A stretch of DNA of 64,000 bases from CAVVEQ01 sp963747315 (GCA_963747315.1 CAVVEQ010000007.1:186001-250000), one strand, 5' to 3'. Positions 44,049-53,781 are shown, counted from the stretch's first letter. Notes: generated by a model not told the origin, from the sequence alone. Numbers and translations: made by a program.

Positions 44049-45457
44049 TCATTTTCTAGGCTTTGTTTGCGAAGTAACAGATTCATCTTTTTTGGTTTCC
44101 TGGGTAAGCGGTAAGGTAACCGTGAACTTGCTCCCGGAACCAACTCTGGATTCCACCTGGATGGATCCGCCATGATTGCGGACGATCCAAAAAGCGATCG
44201 AGAGTCCGAGACCGAAGCTATCCTCCTTGCCGCGTTTGCGGGAGGTGTCAGACCTATAGAAGCGTTCGAAAATATGAGGCAGGTCTTCCGGTTTGATACC
44301 CGGGCCATTATCACTGAAGGAGATTAGCGCGGAGGATTCTGTTTTTTGCAGAGAAAGATTCACCTCGCCACCGCTTGGGGTGTACTGGATGGCGTTACCA
44401 CCCAGGTTTAAAAAGACCTGTTTAACCGGTCACGGTCACCGAACACTTCCACCTGGTCGATCTCATGGATATGGACCTGCATGCGATTTCCAGCCAGTGT
44501 GCGCATCTGATGGAAGACTTCAAGCAGGAGTTTATCCAGTTGCAGCGGTTTCATATCCAACGGTAGGCGGCGGGATTCGGCCTGTGCGAGCAGGAGCAGG
44601 TCACCCACCAGGCGGGTGAGGCGGTCCACCTCCTGGTCGATGGAGGTGAGCGATTCCAGGTCCACTTTGCGCAACTTACGCATGAGCGAAACGTTACCCT
44701 TGATCACTGTCAGGGGGGTGCGTAATTCGTGGCTCACATCCGCGACGAAGCGCTGCTGGGAGCCGAAGAGCTTTTCCAGCCGGGTGAGGGTATCGTTGAA
44801 AGCGCGGATCACATGGCCGATCTCGTCTTCCGGGTCACCCTTGAGCGGGATGCGGCGGGAGAGATCATCCGCCTGGGTGATTTGCGTTGCAACCTCGGTT
44901 ACATCCGCCAGGGGAGCCAGCGCCCTGCCGGTGACGAACCAGCTGGCCAGCCCGGTGAGCAGCATGGTCACAAAGGTGAGAGTAATTAGAATGAAAGAAA
45001 GCGAGCTACGGGTAAGGTCCAACAGGGTCATGTTGACCGCCACCTGCAGGGAGGCATTTGGACCCAGGATGGAGCGGATGGGCACATTGATGACCCGCAG
45101 CGGTACCCCGTTTATGACAGTGGTGTGATACACAACGCTGCTCACCGGCAGGGAGTTAGAATCCAGCGGAACCAGTAGTGATGCGGGTTTGCTGATCTGT
45201 AGTTTGTTGTTCGAATCCCAGACCTGGAAAAAGAAATTTTCTCCCTCCGCCACCGAAGGTACGGAAGAGAGCGCAAAATTACCATTTGGGTCCACCCGAA
45301 GGCTGCTGATGAGCTCGCGCGAGGCTGTCTGCAAGGAGGCATCAACCTGGCGCATCAGGTTGATGCTTACCAGGCTATAGACAAGGGTTCCAAAAATGAG
45401 AAGAATGACACCCAGCAGCGAGGAATACAGCAGGGTGAGCCGCAGGCGGAGAGACAT
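44049..45457 (-). CDS. HAMP-domain sensor histidine kinase (one frameshift)
   Basis: About 470 residues. Two transmembrane helices (about 8-30 and 160-182) flank an extracellular sensor domain. A HAMP linker is followed by HisKA with VADVSHELRTPLTVIKGN (His 243) and HATPase with DNGPGIKPEDLPHIFERFYR and SFGLGLSIAFWIVRNHGG. One base is missing near 44420: the frame stops at DRDRLNRSF but the expected KQVFLNLGGNAIQYTPSGG continues in the next frame. The ATG overlaps the stop of the regulator gene (TAATG), so the pair is translationally coupled. Confidence 0.9.
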
Positions 45458-46134
45458 TAAATCTCTTCGCGCAGGGCGTATCCAACTCCACGAGCGGTAT
45501 GGATCAGGCGGGCTTCGCCTTTTTCCTCAAGCTTCTGGCGCAGGTAGCGGATATATACATCCAAAACGTTGCTCTCGCCGCCAAAGTCGTATCCCCAGAT
45601 GCGGTCGAAGATCAGCTCGCGGGTGAGCACCTGGTTGGGATGGCGCATGAAGAGTTCCAGAAGATCAAACTCGGTGGCAGTGAGCTGGATGGTGCGACCG
45701 CTGCGGTTGGCCAGGCGGGTGGAGGTATCCAGGGTGAGATCGGCGAAGGTGAGCACGCTGGCCCGGTCGGATTGAGTTCGGCGCAGCAGGGCGCGCACGC
45801 GGGCGAGAACTTCCTCCAACTCGAAGGGTTTGACCATGTAGTCATCCGCTCCGGCATCCAATCCCAAGACCCTATCCTGGATCGCGTCCTTGGCGGTGAG
45901 CATGAGGATCGGCAGGTTGGAATCGGTGCGCAGTTGCTTGCAGACCTCTACGCCGTCCATCCCGGGCAGCATGAGATCCAGGATGACCAGATCCGGGCGG
46001 TTCTGCTTGGCAAGCTTCAGCCCTTTCTCACCTTCCAGGGCGGATTCGACCTTGTATCCTTCGTACATGAGTCCGCGTTGGAGGACCTTCACGATGGATT
46101 CATTATCTTCAATTATCAAGATGAGCTCATTCAT
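45457..46134 (-). CDS. OmpR-family response regulator
   Basis: 225 residues. Receiver domain with the acidic pair IIEDN (9-10), phospho-acceptor Asp 53 in DLVILDLMLPGMDG, LTAKD and Lys in YMVKPFELEE. The winged-helix DNA-binding domain has LTATEFDLLELFMRHPNQVL and SNVLDVYIRYLRQKL, with RGVGYALR at the end. ATG 46134 is chosen because AGGGG lies just upstream and the receiver fold begins there. It works with the kinase that follows at a 4-base overlap; target genes are unknown. Confidence 0.93.
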   Translation of the reverse strand: MNELILIIEDNESIVKVLQRGLMYEGYKVESALEGEKGLKLAKQNRPDLVILDLMLPGMDGVEVCKQLRTDSNLPILMLTAKDAIQDRVLGLDAGADDYMVKPFELEEVLARVRALLRRTQSDRASVLTFADLTLDTSTRLANRSGRTIQLTATEFDLLELFMRHPNQVLTRELIFDRIWGYDFGGESNVLDVYIRYLRQKLEEKGEARLIHTARGVGYALREEI

Positions 46135-46239
46135 AAGCCCCTCCCTGTTGTGATTATATACCACAATTTTTAATCTTTGATTCCAGCAACTATAAGCGTT
46201 TTGTTAGAAACGTTATACATACCCCGAAGTGGATTGGGC

Positions 46240-46245
46240 TATAAT
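46240..46245 (+). promoter_or_regulatory. -10 box of the RNase D gene (leaderless)
   Basis: TATAAT ending 7 bases before ATG 46253, leaving no room for a Shine-Dalgarno. Confidence 0.55.
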
Positions 46246-46252
46246 CCCAGCC

Positions 46253-47414
46253 ATGATGGAAGCTGTCCGGGTAACACCGAAGGAAGGTCTTCAACCGCAT
46301 TGGATCTCAGACCAGGCAGGGTTGCACCGCCTTTGCGCCGACCTTCGGGAATGCCGGCGGATTGCCCTGGACACCGAGTCAAACAGCCTTTTTGCATACA
46401 AAGAAAGAGTATGCCTGATACAGATCTCCTCCGGCCGGGAGGATTTTTTGATCGATACACTGGAACTTGATGATCCTGGCTGCCTGGCGCCGGTGATGGC
46501 AGATCCGAAAGTGGAGAAGATCTTTCATGCAGCGGAATACGACATCATTTGCCTCAAGCGCGATTATGGGATGGAATTCAACACGATCTTCGACACGATG
46601 CAGGCTGCGCGCATTCTGGGGGTGCGGGAGGTAGGTCTTGGGTCGATCCTGGAGGCGGAATTCGGGGTGCAGCAGGATAAACGCAACCAGCGCGCCAATT
46701 GGGGTCAGCGCCCCCTTCCCATCCAGATGCTGGAATATGCCTGCCAGGATACACGCTACCTGATCCCGCTGCGCGATAGGCTGGCGGAGAGGTTGATCGA
46801 TCGCGGGTTGATGGGATTGGCTTCGGAGGATTTTTCGACGGCTGTGTAAGGTCAAGGCCGCGGGGGGAGAGGAGCGCGAACCGTGCTGGCGCATCCCCGG
46901 CAGCCAGGTGCTGGATGGACGTGAGCGGGCGATCCTGGGGGAACTTTGCACGATGCGGGAAGCCCTCGCGAAAACTGCAGACCGGCCGCCGTTCAAAATT
47001 CTACCCAATGAGAGCCTGGCTGCACTGGCAAAGGCGAAACCAAAAAAGAAAGAAGATCTGGAGGACATTCCAGGCTTGAGCCCCAGGCTGATCGATCGAT
47101 ACGGTCGGGAGATCCTCTCCGCAGTGGAGAAAGGCCGAACTGCACCACCCATTCTCAAACCACCGCGCGCACCGCGGCCGGAACAGACTTTTCTCGACCG
47201 CCTGGAACGACTCAAGGTATGGCGCAGGGACGCGGGCAGGAAAATGGAAGTGGAATCGGACATTATCCTGCCAAGGGATATTCTCGAGGCGGTCGCCGCC
47301 AGGGATCCGCAGGATATGACCCACCTGAAGACGATCATGGCTGATGTGCCCTGGCGTCTGGAACATTACGGCGGGGAGATCCTCTTGGCCTCGCTTGGGC
47401 AACAAGGAGAATGA
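46253..47414 (+). CDS. rnd: Ribonuclease D-like 3'-5' exonuclease with HRDC domain (one frameshift)
   Basis: About 387 residues. DEDDy exonuclease motifs: ALDTESNS (Exo I, about 41-48), FHAAEYDIICLKRDYG (Exo II) and YACQDTRYL (Exo III with Tyr). The frame stops at 46849 but the rest, KVKAAGGEE then VLDGRERAILGEL, continues in another frame. One HRDC-like helical domain follows (LEDIPGLSPRLIDRYGREIL, about 275-300). It trims 3' ends of structured RNAs such as tRNA precursors. The next gene, a beta-CASP nuclease, begins 3 bases after the stop, suggesting an RNA-processing operon. Confidence 0.87.
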
Positions 47415-47417
47415 ACA

Positions 47418-48812
47418 ATGAAGATCACATTCAACGGCGCAGCAAGGGATGTCACCGGTTCTCAATTCCTGGTGGAGGTCAATGGAAGCATGTTGCTGCT
47501 GGATTGCGGGCTTTACCAGGGCCGCCGCGCGGATACATACCACCGCAACCAGAATTTTCGATTTGATCCGGGATCGCTGGATGCGGTGATTCTTTCGCAC
47601 GCGCACATCGACCATTGCGGAAACCTGCCCAACCTGGTCAAGCAGGGATTCAGCGGACCGATCTACACAACGACTGCTACTGCCGCTCTCGCGACCATCA
47701 TGTTAAAGGATAGCGCTCATATCCAGGAAGCTGACGCGCAGTATGTAACGAAAAAAAATTTTCGGCGAGGTGAACCGCCTGTGGAGCCGCTATACACGAT
47801 TACGGATGCCGTCGCGGTAGAGGAGCACTTACGTCCGCTCTCATACGGGCAGTACTTCTCCCCGGCAAATGGGGTCAATGTGCATTTGGAGGATGCCGGT
47901 CATATCCTCGGCTCGGCCGGGATCGTGCTGGATGTGGAGGAGGACCATCGGAAATTCCGTTTTCAGTTTTCCGGTGATATCGGCCGCAGGAACCTCCCGC
48001 TGATCCAGGACCCGGTTTACCCCACGGGTGTGGAAACCCTGATGATGGAGTGCACGTACGGGGATACTCCAAAAACCGACCCGCGCGAGTATCACGACCA
48101 GCTTCGCCAGGTGGTGCAGCGCACTTTCGACCGCGGCGGCAGGGTGATCGTGCCCTCTTTCGCGCTCGGGCGCACCCAGGAACTGATCTTCGCCTTTAAC
48201 CAGTTGCTGGCGGATGGGGAGATCTCTCCTTTCCCGGTGTATGTGGATAGCCCCCTGGCGTTGGAGACCACGCAGGTATTTAAATCCCACCCTGAATACT
48301 TCGACCGCGAATCAGTGGAGTTCGAGCGCGAAGAGAATCATCCCGCTCTCGAATTTAAGCAATTGCGCATGGTTCAATCCGTGGAGGAATCGAAAGCCCT
48401 GAACGATAAGAAGGGACCCATGGTGATCATCAGCGCTTCGGGTATGGCGGAGAATGGCCGCATTTTACATCATCTCAAAAATAATGTTGAAAACCCACGC
48501 AATACCATCCTGATCGTTGGCTGGCAGGCACCGGAAACGCTGGGCAGGCGGCTGGTGGAGCAGCAGAAGGTGGTGCGCATCTTCGGGCAGATCTTTGAAC
48601 GCCGGGCGGAGGTGGTGACTATCAATGCTTTCTCCGCGCACGCCGGGCAGGAGACTTTACTGGAATATGCGCTTGCGACCAGGGATACTCTAAAGAAACT
48701 GGTCCTGGTTCACGGCGAAAAGGAAGCAGCAACGGCTTTAAAGGAATTGCTGGAGCAGAAAGGGATCAAGAACGTGAGCTACCCCGATCTTTTTGAAACG
48801 TTGGAACTCTGA
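47418..48812 (+). CDS. Beta-CASP metallo-beta-lactamase ribonuclease (CPSF/YSH1-like)
   Basis: 464 residues, intact. Metal motif HAHIDHCGN (His 61, His 63, Asp 65, His 66), then DAGHILGSAGI and FSGDIGRRNLPL. The beta-CASP insertion carries MECTYGD, GGRVIVPSFALGRTQELIF and MVIISASGMAENGRILHHL, and ends with NAFSAHAGQETLLEYA, the last metal His. It lacks KH domains, so it is the bacterial CPSF73-like type rather than RNase J. Likely an RNA endo- or exonuclease. AAGGAG lies 7 bases before the ATG. Confidence 0.92.
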   Translation: MKITFNGAARDVTGSQFLVEVNGSMLLLDCGLYQGRRADTYHRNQNFRFDPGSLDAVILSHAHIDHCGNLPNLVKQGFSGPIYTTTATAALATIMLKDSAHIQEADAQYVTKKNFRRGEPPVEPLYTITDAVAVEEHLRPLSYGQYFSPANGVNVHLEDAGHILGSAGIVLDVEEDHRKFRFQFSGDIGRRNLPLIQDPVYPTGVETLMMECTYGDTPKTDPREYHDQLRQVVQRTFDRGGRVIVPSFALGRTQELIFAFNQLLADGEISPFPVYVDSPLALETTQVFKSHPEYFDRESVEFEREENHPALEFKQLRMVQSVEESKALNDKKGPMVIISASGMAENGRILHHLKNNVENPRNTILIVGWQAPETLGRRLVEQQKVVRIFGQIFERRAEVVTINAFSAHAGQETLLEYALATRDTLKKLVLVHGEKEAATALKELLEQKGIKNVSYPDLFETLEL

Positions 48813-48835
48813 CCAAAGAGGAAAGCGATAAACCG

Positions 48836-49746
48836 ATGGATACTCCCCCGCTGGATCGCCCAAAAATGCCCAGGCGCAAATGGCTTTTGATCGCCGGAAT
48901 TGTTCTGGCTGTGATTTTTCTTTCAGGGCTGGGGTTCGTTTATAAGAAAATCAAGAGCCGACCGCTTAGCCCGGTTAAACAAACCCAAACTCTTCTACGT
49001 GAAACCATTCGATCGATCTGGCTGACTATGAACGCCAGGTTGATAAAGAAAATAAATCCTAAAGACGGGGTGAAATTGGTTTTTGTTCCGGCTGGGGTAT
49101 TCAAGATAGGGGCGAACACTTCCTTCGCCCATGAGGTGTACACCAATCCCTTCTGGGCTTACCAGACTCAGGTGACAAACGCGCTGTTTGCGCAATGCGT
49201 GGAGGAAGGGAAATGTACAAAATCCGCTCTCCATGTGGATGAGCATTATCCGGATCCCGCTTATGCCCAACACCCTGTGGTTTATGTGACCTGGGTCGAT
49301 GCGCTGGAATATTGCCAAGCCCAGGGGGGACGCCTGCCAACCGAAGCGGAATGGGAAAAAGCCGCGAGCGGTACCAGCGGCAGGTTTTATCCGTGGGGAG
49401 AGATCTCGGCAGGACCGGATCTGACGAACGCAGATAATGTTGTTGGGGATACCACCCCGGTGGGAACATATGCAGATTTCCCGAGTTATTATGGTTTATT
49501 CGATATGGGGGGGAACGTTCGCGAGTGGGTATCGGATTGGTATAGCGAGCCATACTACGGGGAATCCCAAGGGACAACCCTTCCGGGCCGTATACCGGCG
49601 AAAAGAAAGTATTAAAAGGCGCAAGTTTCTTCGACTCCTATCCTTACGCCCAGACCTCCGGACGAACAGGGCATGTTCCGGGTTCTCCGGGTATCAACCG
49701 TGGTTTTCGATGCGTTATCCCGATCCCAATTCAAAGCCAACCTTGA
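48836..49746 (+). CDS. Membrane-anchored SUMF1/FGE-like protein (one frameshift)
   Basis: About 300 residues. One N-terminal transmembrane helix (WLLIAGIVLAVIFLSGLGFV) carries an extracytoplasmic formylglycine-generating-enzyme-like fold: LVFVPAGVFKIGAN, FWAYQTQVTNALFAQCVEEG, PVVYVTWVDALEYCQAQGG, RLPTEAEWEKAASG, RFYPWGE and DMGGNVREWVSDWY. The final block GASFFDSYPYAQTSGR then GINRGFRC lies in the next frame after a shift near 49583. The paired active-site Cys residues of true FGE are not evident, so it is probably a binding or structural member. It starts 23 bases after the nuclease stop. Confidence 0.8.
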
Positions 49747-49766
49747 TGTTACTGCATGCCAGGCTT

Positions 49767-50939
49767 TCAGAGCCTCAAGTGGGGAGGCTTGACCGTTCTG
49801 CCCTTCCAGGAGGTGCGGCCGGTGACCGTCAACCAGAATGAAGCGGCTGCCATAGCCTCAAAACCAATGACCAAAACAGGGTAAAAGAATCCCATCCAGG
49901 CGTGAAGTTTTAACCGGGAAAAAACAAAAACCCAAATAAACCATGCAAGGCAGATGCTCGTGGTTGCTTTGATGATTGTCGTGTCTGGAAGAGCGTTTCC
50001 TAGGATACCTACCAGGATCACCACAACCGGCTCCAGGAAGAGAAAAGCCAGCCAGAGCCAAACAAACAGGTAAACCAGGATGCGGTATTCAAATGCCGGG
50101 AATAGGTTCTTGGCCAGTCCCTGAAACACCTGGCTGGAATTTCGGTACATCCGGCAGGAGATCAAATTGGTAATATCCATAACCCGCCAGCGCAAGCCGT
50201 TTTCCTTTATTGCCCGGGCTAGTTCCAGATCCTCCACCATGCTTTCGCGTACCGCGGCATGCCCGCCAATTCGCTGGTAAGCCTCCCTGCGGAATACCAT
50301 CAACTGCCCGACGGCTGCGGAGAGCTCTTTAAACCGGACGGCATAAGCAACCAGGAGGGGATTGAAGGTATAGAAAGCCCAGGGAAAAAGCGGTACAAGC
50401 ATTCGCTCCGACCAACTCCACATATCCTGGCGGGGAACCCCGGTGAGCAAATCTGCTTGTTGGCCTTCCATCACCCTCACGACCTCCGTTAGTGTGCCGG
50501 GTGAATGCAGAGTATCTGCATCGGTGAAGAACAGAACTTCACCACTGGCAGCTTCGGCCAGTTGGTTGCAAGCCCAGTTCTTTCCCATCCAACCCGGGGG
50601 AAGAGGTTTTCCAGCCAGGATGCGCAATTTGGGGAGGCCGCTCTTTACCTCCCGGATCACACTTGGCGTTCCATCCGTGGATTCATCATCCAGCACGATC
50701 ACCTCAAAATCCGGGTAATCCTGCCCCAGGAGCGATTCCAGGCAGACGCGGATGCTATTCTCCTCGTTCCGGGCAGGTACAAGTATCGACACTTTTCGCG
50801 TTACCGGGCTCTTCGGTAACCTCGCCGCCCGGCGAAGGACCACCCAGTTGGAAAGGATGACCAGTACCAGGATGGATTGGAAAATGATGAACCCATTCAG
50901 CGCACCGTCGGTTAAGTAATCAAAAAGCACCTGGTTCAT
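49767..50939 (-). CDS. Family 2 glycosyltransferase, membrane type
   Basis: About 390 residues from ATG 50939, which overlaps the plsY stop (ATGA). An N-terminal transmembrane helix is followed by a GT-A domain: VSILVPARNEENSIRVCLES, FEVIVLDDESTDGT, VLFFTDADTLHSPGT (D-x-D) and MVEDLELARAIKENG. Three or four C-terminal transmembrane helices follow. It resembles CrtQ/HpnB-like transferases that act on isoprenoid or lipid acceptors. Coupling to plsY suggests a membrane-lipid substrate. Confidence 0.82.
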   Translation of the reverse strand: MNQVLFDYLTDGALNGFIIFQSILVLVILSNWVVLRRAARLPKSPVTRKVSILVPARNEENSIRVCLESLLGQDYPDFEVIVLDDESTDGTPSVIREVKSGLPKLRILAGKPLPPGWMGKNWACNQLAEAASGEVLFFTDADTLHSPGTLTEVVRVMEGQQADLLTGVPRQDMWSWSERMLVPLFPWAFYTFNPLLVAYAVRFKELSAAVGQLMVFRREAYQRIGGHAAVRESMVEDLELARAIKENGLRWRVMDITNLISCRMYRNSSQVFQGLAKNLFPAFEYRILVYLFVWLWLAFLFLEPVVVILVGILGNALPDTTIIKATTSICLAWFIWVFVFSRLKLHAWMGFFYPVLVIGFEAMAAASFWLTVTGRTSWKGRTVKPPHLRL

Positions 50940-51544
50940 GCAGACCCCGGGTGAAAGCGGGGGTGCAGGTGCGGTGGTCGTTTCAAGAAATCGCGATGCT
51001 TGATGCCCAGAATGATCATCTGAGCGATCATGATAAGCGGATAAACAGGCGGGAACTGCCATAGAAGAATGGAGATCAGCATGGCGGTCAATGCCAGCAT
51101 CAGCGCCCAGCCTTCGGAATCCAGGAAGAACCTTCCAGCCAGGACGGTGATGACCGCCACCAGGGGAACCTGCCAGATGGTCAGCCCGATCCAGGTGCCG
51201 AAGGTGACCGCGACAGCTTTGCCTCCTTGAAAGCGCAGGAAGGGAGAGAAGGCATGCCCAAGAACAGGCGCAGCTCCAGCGAGGAAAAGATCGAGAGGAA
51301 CCCCGCCAAGAAGTTTTTGAACCAGGATCGGGGGGAGAACTCCCTTGGTAATATCCAGTACCATCACCAGCAAGGAAAGTAATTTACCGCCGGCGCGGTA
51401 GACACCAGCTGTGCCAGGGTTCCCGTCGCCGATATTTCGTATGTCTTGGTGCAGGAAAAGATTTCCCAGCCACACGGAGAAGGGAAGCGAGCCCAGGAGG
51501 TAGGAAAAAAGGAAAACAAGTAGCGGCTGCAATATTATCTGCAT
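50936..51544 (-). CDS. plsY: Glycerol-3-phosphate acyltransferase PlsY-like
   Basis: 202 residues, multi-pass membrane enzyme moving acyl groups from acyl-phosphate to glycerol-3-phosphate. The three conserved blocks are present: LLGSLPFSVWLG, IGDGNPGTAGVYRAGGK (usual form GSGNxGATN) and HAFSPFLRFQGGKAVAVTFG. The first block and the GDGNPGTAG loop differ a little from housekeeping PlsY, so it may be a specialised paralogue. A TATAAT (51551-51556) ends 6 bases before the ATG, putting transcription start on the A of the start codon. Confidence 0.85.
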   Translation of the reverse strand: MQIILQPLLVFLFSYLLGSLPFSVWLGNLFLHQDIRNIGDGNPGTAGVYRAGGKLLSLLVMVLDITKGVLPPILVQKLLGGVPLDLFLAGAAPVLGHAFSPFLRFQGGKAVAVTFGTWIGLTIWQVPLVAVITVLAGRFFLDSEGWALMLALTAMLISILLWQFPPVYPLIMIAQMIILGIKHRDFLKRPPHLHPRFHPGSA

Positions 51545-51614
51545 GGATCAATTATACCGATAGGCGTGAAGGTGATGCGGGAAAGTTTTGTTGTATAATG
51601 TACGCGCTTTACTC

Positions 51615-51702
51615 GGAGAGGTGCCGGAGCGGCCGATCGGGGCGGTCTCGAAAACCGTTGTGGCCCTTGTGGTCACCGTGGGTTCGAATCCCACCCTCTC
51701 CG
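51615..51702 (+). tRNA. tRNA-Ser (anticodon CGA)
   Basis: 88 bases with acceptor GGAGAGG/CCTCTCC, discriminator G, anticodon stem GCGGT/ACCGT with loop CTCGAAA (anticodon CGA, reading UCG), a long variable arm (GTGGCCCTTGTGGTCAC) and the T-arm GTGGG-TTCGAAT-CCCAC. CCA is not encoded. TATAAT at 51594-51599 is a likely -10 box, with transcription start about 10 bases before the tRNA. Confidence 0.95.
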
Positions 51703-51716
51703 CTCCTTCGTCGCTC

Positions 51717-51804
51717 CGAGGATGCAAACCCCGCGACCCTCTCCGCCTCACAAAAACCGTTCAGCTTCGAGGGTGCATCCACCGCGACCCTCTCCGCCTC
51801 ACAA
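51717..51804 (+). repeat. 51-base tandem repeat resembling the tRNA-Ser 3' end
   Basis: Two copies of a 37-base block (51717-51753 and 51768-51804, period 51). Both end in the identical 23 bases that contain CGACCCTCTCCGCCTCAC. The core ACCCTCTCCGC also occurs at the 3' end of the tRNA-Ser just upstream, giving three spaced copies. The following 270 bases to 52076 hold no recognisable gene. Confidence 0.7.
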
Positions 51805-52076
51805 GATCGCTTTGAGCGATGCAATCCCTGTAATCCCCAATTCTCCCTTAGCACCTAATCGCTGACACACAAAATAGTCAATAAAAATGAATTCACCTGA
51901 ATTTATGTATCAATCTGGTGCAAGGGATCGCTCCCTCGATTGGTTTTAATAATCTCTCTGAGCTCCTTTCCCAAGGTGGTCACTTGTACAGAGAAAATTC
52001 ATCTATCTATCCAATGGCGATTGTCAGGAAAGGAGTAACATAGAAGGTAGGCGTATTATTGCTTGCGGAGGAAGAT

Positions 52077-52808
52077 ATGTATAAGATCGCTTTGTTTTTA
52101 GTGCTGGCTTTCGGGTTTCTGGTCCCTTCCTGCAATCCGGAAGAAGCCAGGGGGGTGGTTGGGTCAGGTTCCATGACGGTCGAAACCCGGCCGCTAGGTG
52201 ATTTTCACATAATCGATTTAGCAATCCCCGGCGAGATGAAAGTAGTGCTGGGAGATACCCAATCCATCAGCATCGAGGCGGAAGATAACATCCTGCCGCT
52301 CATCGAAACAAAATTAAGCGGGGCAAAGCTGACCGTTGGCACCCTTCCTGGAAAAGTGATCCAACCCACCAAGCCCATAAAATATGTTGTTACAGCCAAA
52401 ATGGTGGACCAGTTGACCACCAGCAGCCTGGGCTCGATCAGCGCCCCCCCATTGGAAGTTAAGCGATTCAAAGCAGAAATCGATAGCACCGGGAGCATCG
52501 AATTGCAGAATCTTAACGCAGACTCTCTCCAGGTGGTGATAAACAGCGTAGGTGAAATAAAGATCCTCGGTGGAGGAGTCCAACAGCAAACCATAGATAT
52601 TTCGAGCACTGGAAACTACCTTGCCCCGGATCTAAAAAGCAACACCGCCCGGGTGACGATCGACAGCAGCGGAGATGTGGTTCTGTGGGTAACGGATAAA
52701 CTTGATGTGGTGATCAACAGCAGTGGTTCGGTGCGTTATTATGGGGACCCCAAGGTAAAATCAGAGATTAATAGTTCGGGATCGATCCAGCCTCTCGGGC
52801 AAAAGTAG
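52077..52808 (+). CDS. DUF2807 (GIN-type) adhesin-like lipoprotein
   Basis: 243 residues. A lipoprotein signal (IALFLVLAFGFLVPSC, Cys near 18) is followed by a beta-helical GIN domain with repeating short strands: LPLIETKLSGAKLTVGTLPG, ISSTGNYLAPDL, VTIDSSGDVVLWV and VVINSSGSVRYYG. This is the DUF2807 head-domain pattern. Start ATG 52077 has GGAGG 5 bases upstream. The ABC-2 transporter genes begin 45 bases downstream and may be cotranscribed. The role is unknown, probably surface or envelope. Confidence 0.82.
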   Translation: MYKIALFLVLAFGFLVPSCNPEEARGVVGSGSMTVETRPLGDFHIIDLAIPGEMKVVLGDTQSISIEAEDNILPLIETKLSGAKLTVGTLPGKVIQPTKPIKYVVTAKMVDQLTTSSLGSISAPPLEVKRFKAEIDSTGSIELQNLNADSLQVVINSVGEIKILGGGVQQQTIDISSTGNYLAPDLKSNTARVTIDSSGDVVLWVTDKLDVVINSSGSVRYYGDPKVKSEINSSGSIQPLGQK

Positions 52809-52852
52809 CTCCTGTTCACAGACACACTTAAATCAATTGTTGTGGAGGGACC

Positions 52853-53779
52853 ATGAATGAAGCTGTAGTGGAGGCAAGGAGTTTCAGGAAGACATATAAA
52901 TCCCTGGTGGCCGTTGAGGATATCAGTTTTGAGGTCCGTAGGGGAGAGATCTTCGGTCTGCTGGGCCCGAATGGGGCGGGCAAAACGAGCACCCTGGAAA
53001 GCCTTGAAGGCTTACGCCAGCCGGACGGCGGCACTCTTCGCATCCTGGGAATAGATCCAGCCCGCCAGGCGCAAAAATTGCGCGACCTGATCGGAGTGCA
53101 ACTCCAGGCTTCCGCCCTGCCGGCCAGCATGACGCCGACAGAGGCGATGGGATTCTTCTGCACTTACCACAAGGTGGCTCCCCGCTTCGATTTGCTGGAG
53201 AAATTTGGTCTGGCTGAGAAAACCAAAACCCAATTCAGCATGCTTTCCACCGGGCAGCAGCGACGGCTGGCGCTTGCGCTTGCGATTGCGCACAAACCTC
53301 CAGTCTTGCTCCTGGATGAACCCACTGCAGGGTTGGATGTTCCTGCCCGGGTTGAGTTACATAGTCTGATGGATGAGTTGAGGGGCGAGGGGATAACCAT
53401 CATCCTGGCCACGCACGATATGGCCGAAGCGGAAAAAATGGCAGACCGGGTGGCAATCCTGCTGAAGGGGCGCATCGCAGCAGAAGGCACACCCACAGAA
53501 TTAACAGCCCAGGGCGGCGGGATGGTAAAGATTTCCGTTTCTTCGACGGATTCATGCCTGTTATCCCTCCAGGAACCCATCCCGGGGGTCAAGAAACGAT
53601 TCCAGGATGAGACATATTCCTACTTCTTCAGCGAAGATGCCGGGCTCTCGGTCCCAGCCATACTGGACTACATGAAAGCCCGGGGAGATAGACTGGTGGA
53701 CCTGCGGGTGGAACGACCATCGCTCGAAGAGCGGTTCCTGGAGATTACTCAAAACGATCTGGAAAGAAAGGGAGCGTAA
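52853..53779 (+). CDS. ABC-2 type transporter ATPase
   Basis: 308 residues. Walker A LLGPNGAGKTST (about 44-55), Q-loop GVQLQASALP, signature LSTGQQRRLALALA (Thr in place of the usual Gly), Walker B VLLLDEPTAGLD and H-loop ILATHDMAEAEKMAD. The C-terminal extension (VKISVSSTDSCLLS to SLEERFLEIT) is typical of DrrA/NatA-type exporters. Its permease starts 2 bases after the stop. The substrate is unknown, possibly a lipid or drug. Confidence 0.92.
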   Translation: MNEAVVEARSFRKTYKSLVAVEDISFEVRRGEIFGLLGPNGAGKTSTLESLEGLRQPDGGTLRILGIDPARQAQKLRDLIGVQLQASALPASMTPTEAMGFFCTYHKVAPRFDLLEKFGLAEKTKTQFSMLSTGQQRRLALALAIAHKPPVLLLDEPTAGLDVPARVELHSLMDELRGEGITIILATHDMAEAEKMADRVAILLKGRIAAEGTPTELTAQGGGMVKISVSSTDSCLLSLQEPIPGVKKRFQDETYSYFFSEDAGLSVPAILDYMKARGDRLVDLRVERPSLEERFLEITQNDLERKGA

Positions 53780-53781
53780 CC

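Noticed and set aside
44408..44430. Programmed frameshift in the sensor kinase
   Set aside because: No conserved slippery site with downstream structure is evident, and similar breaks occur in many unrelated genes here.
51717..51804. Possible short CRISPR array
   Set aside because: Only two units, and the sequence resembles the adjacent tRNA 3' end.
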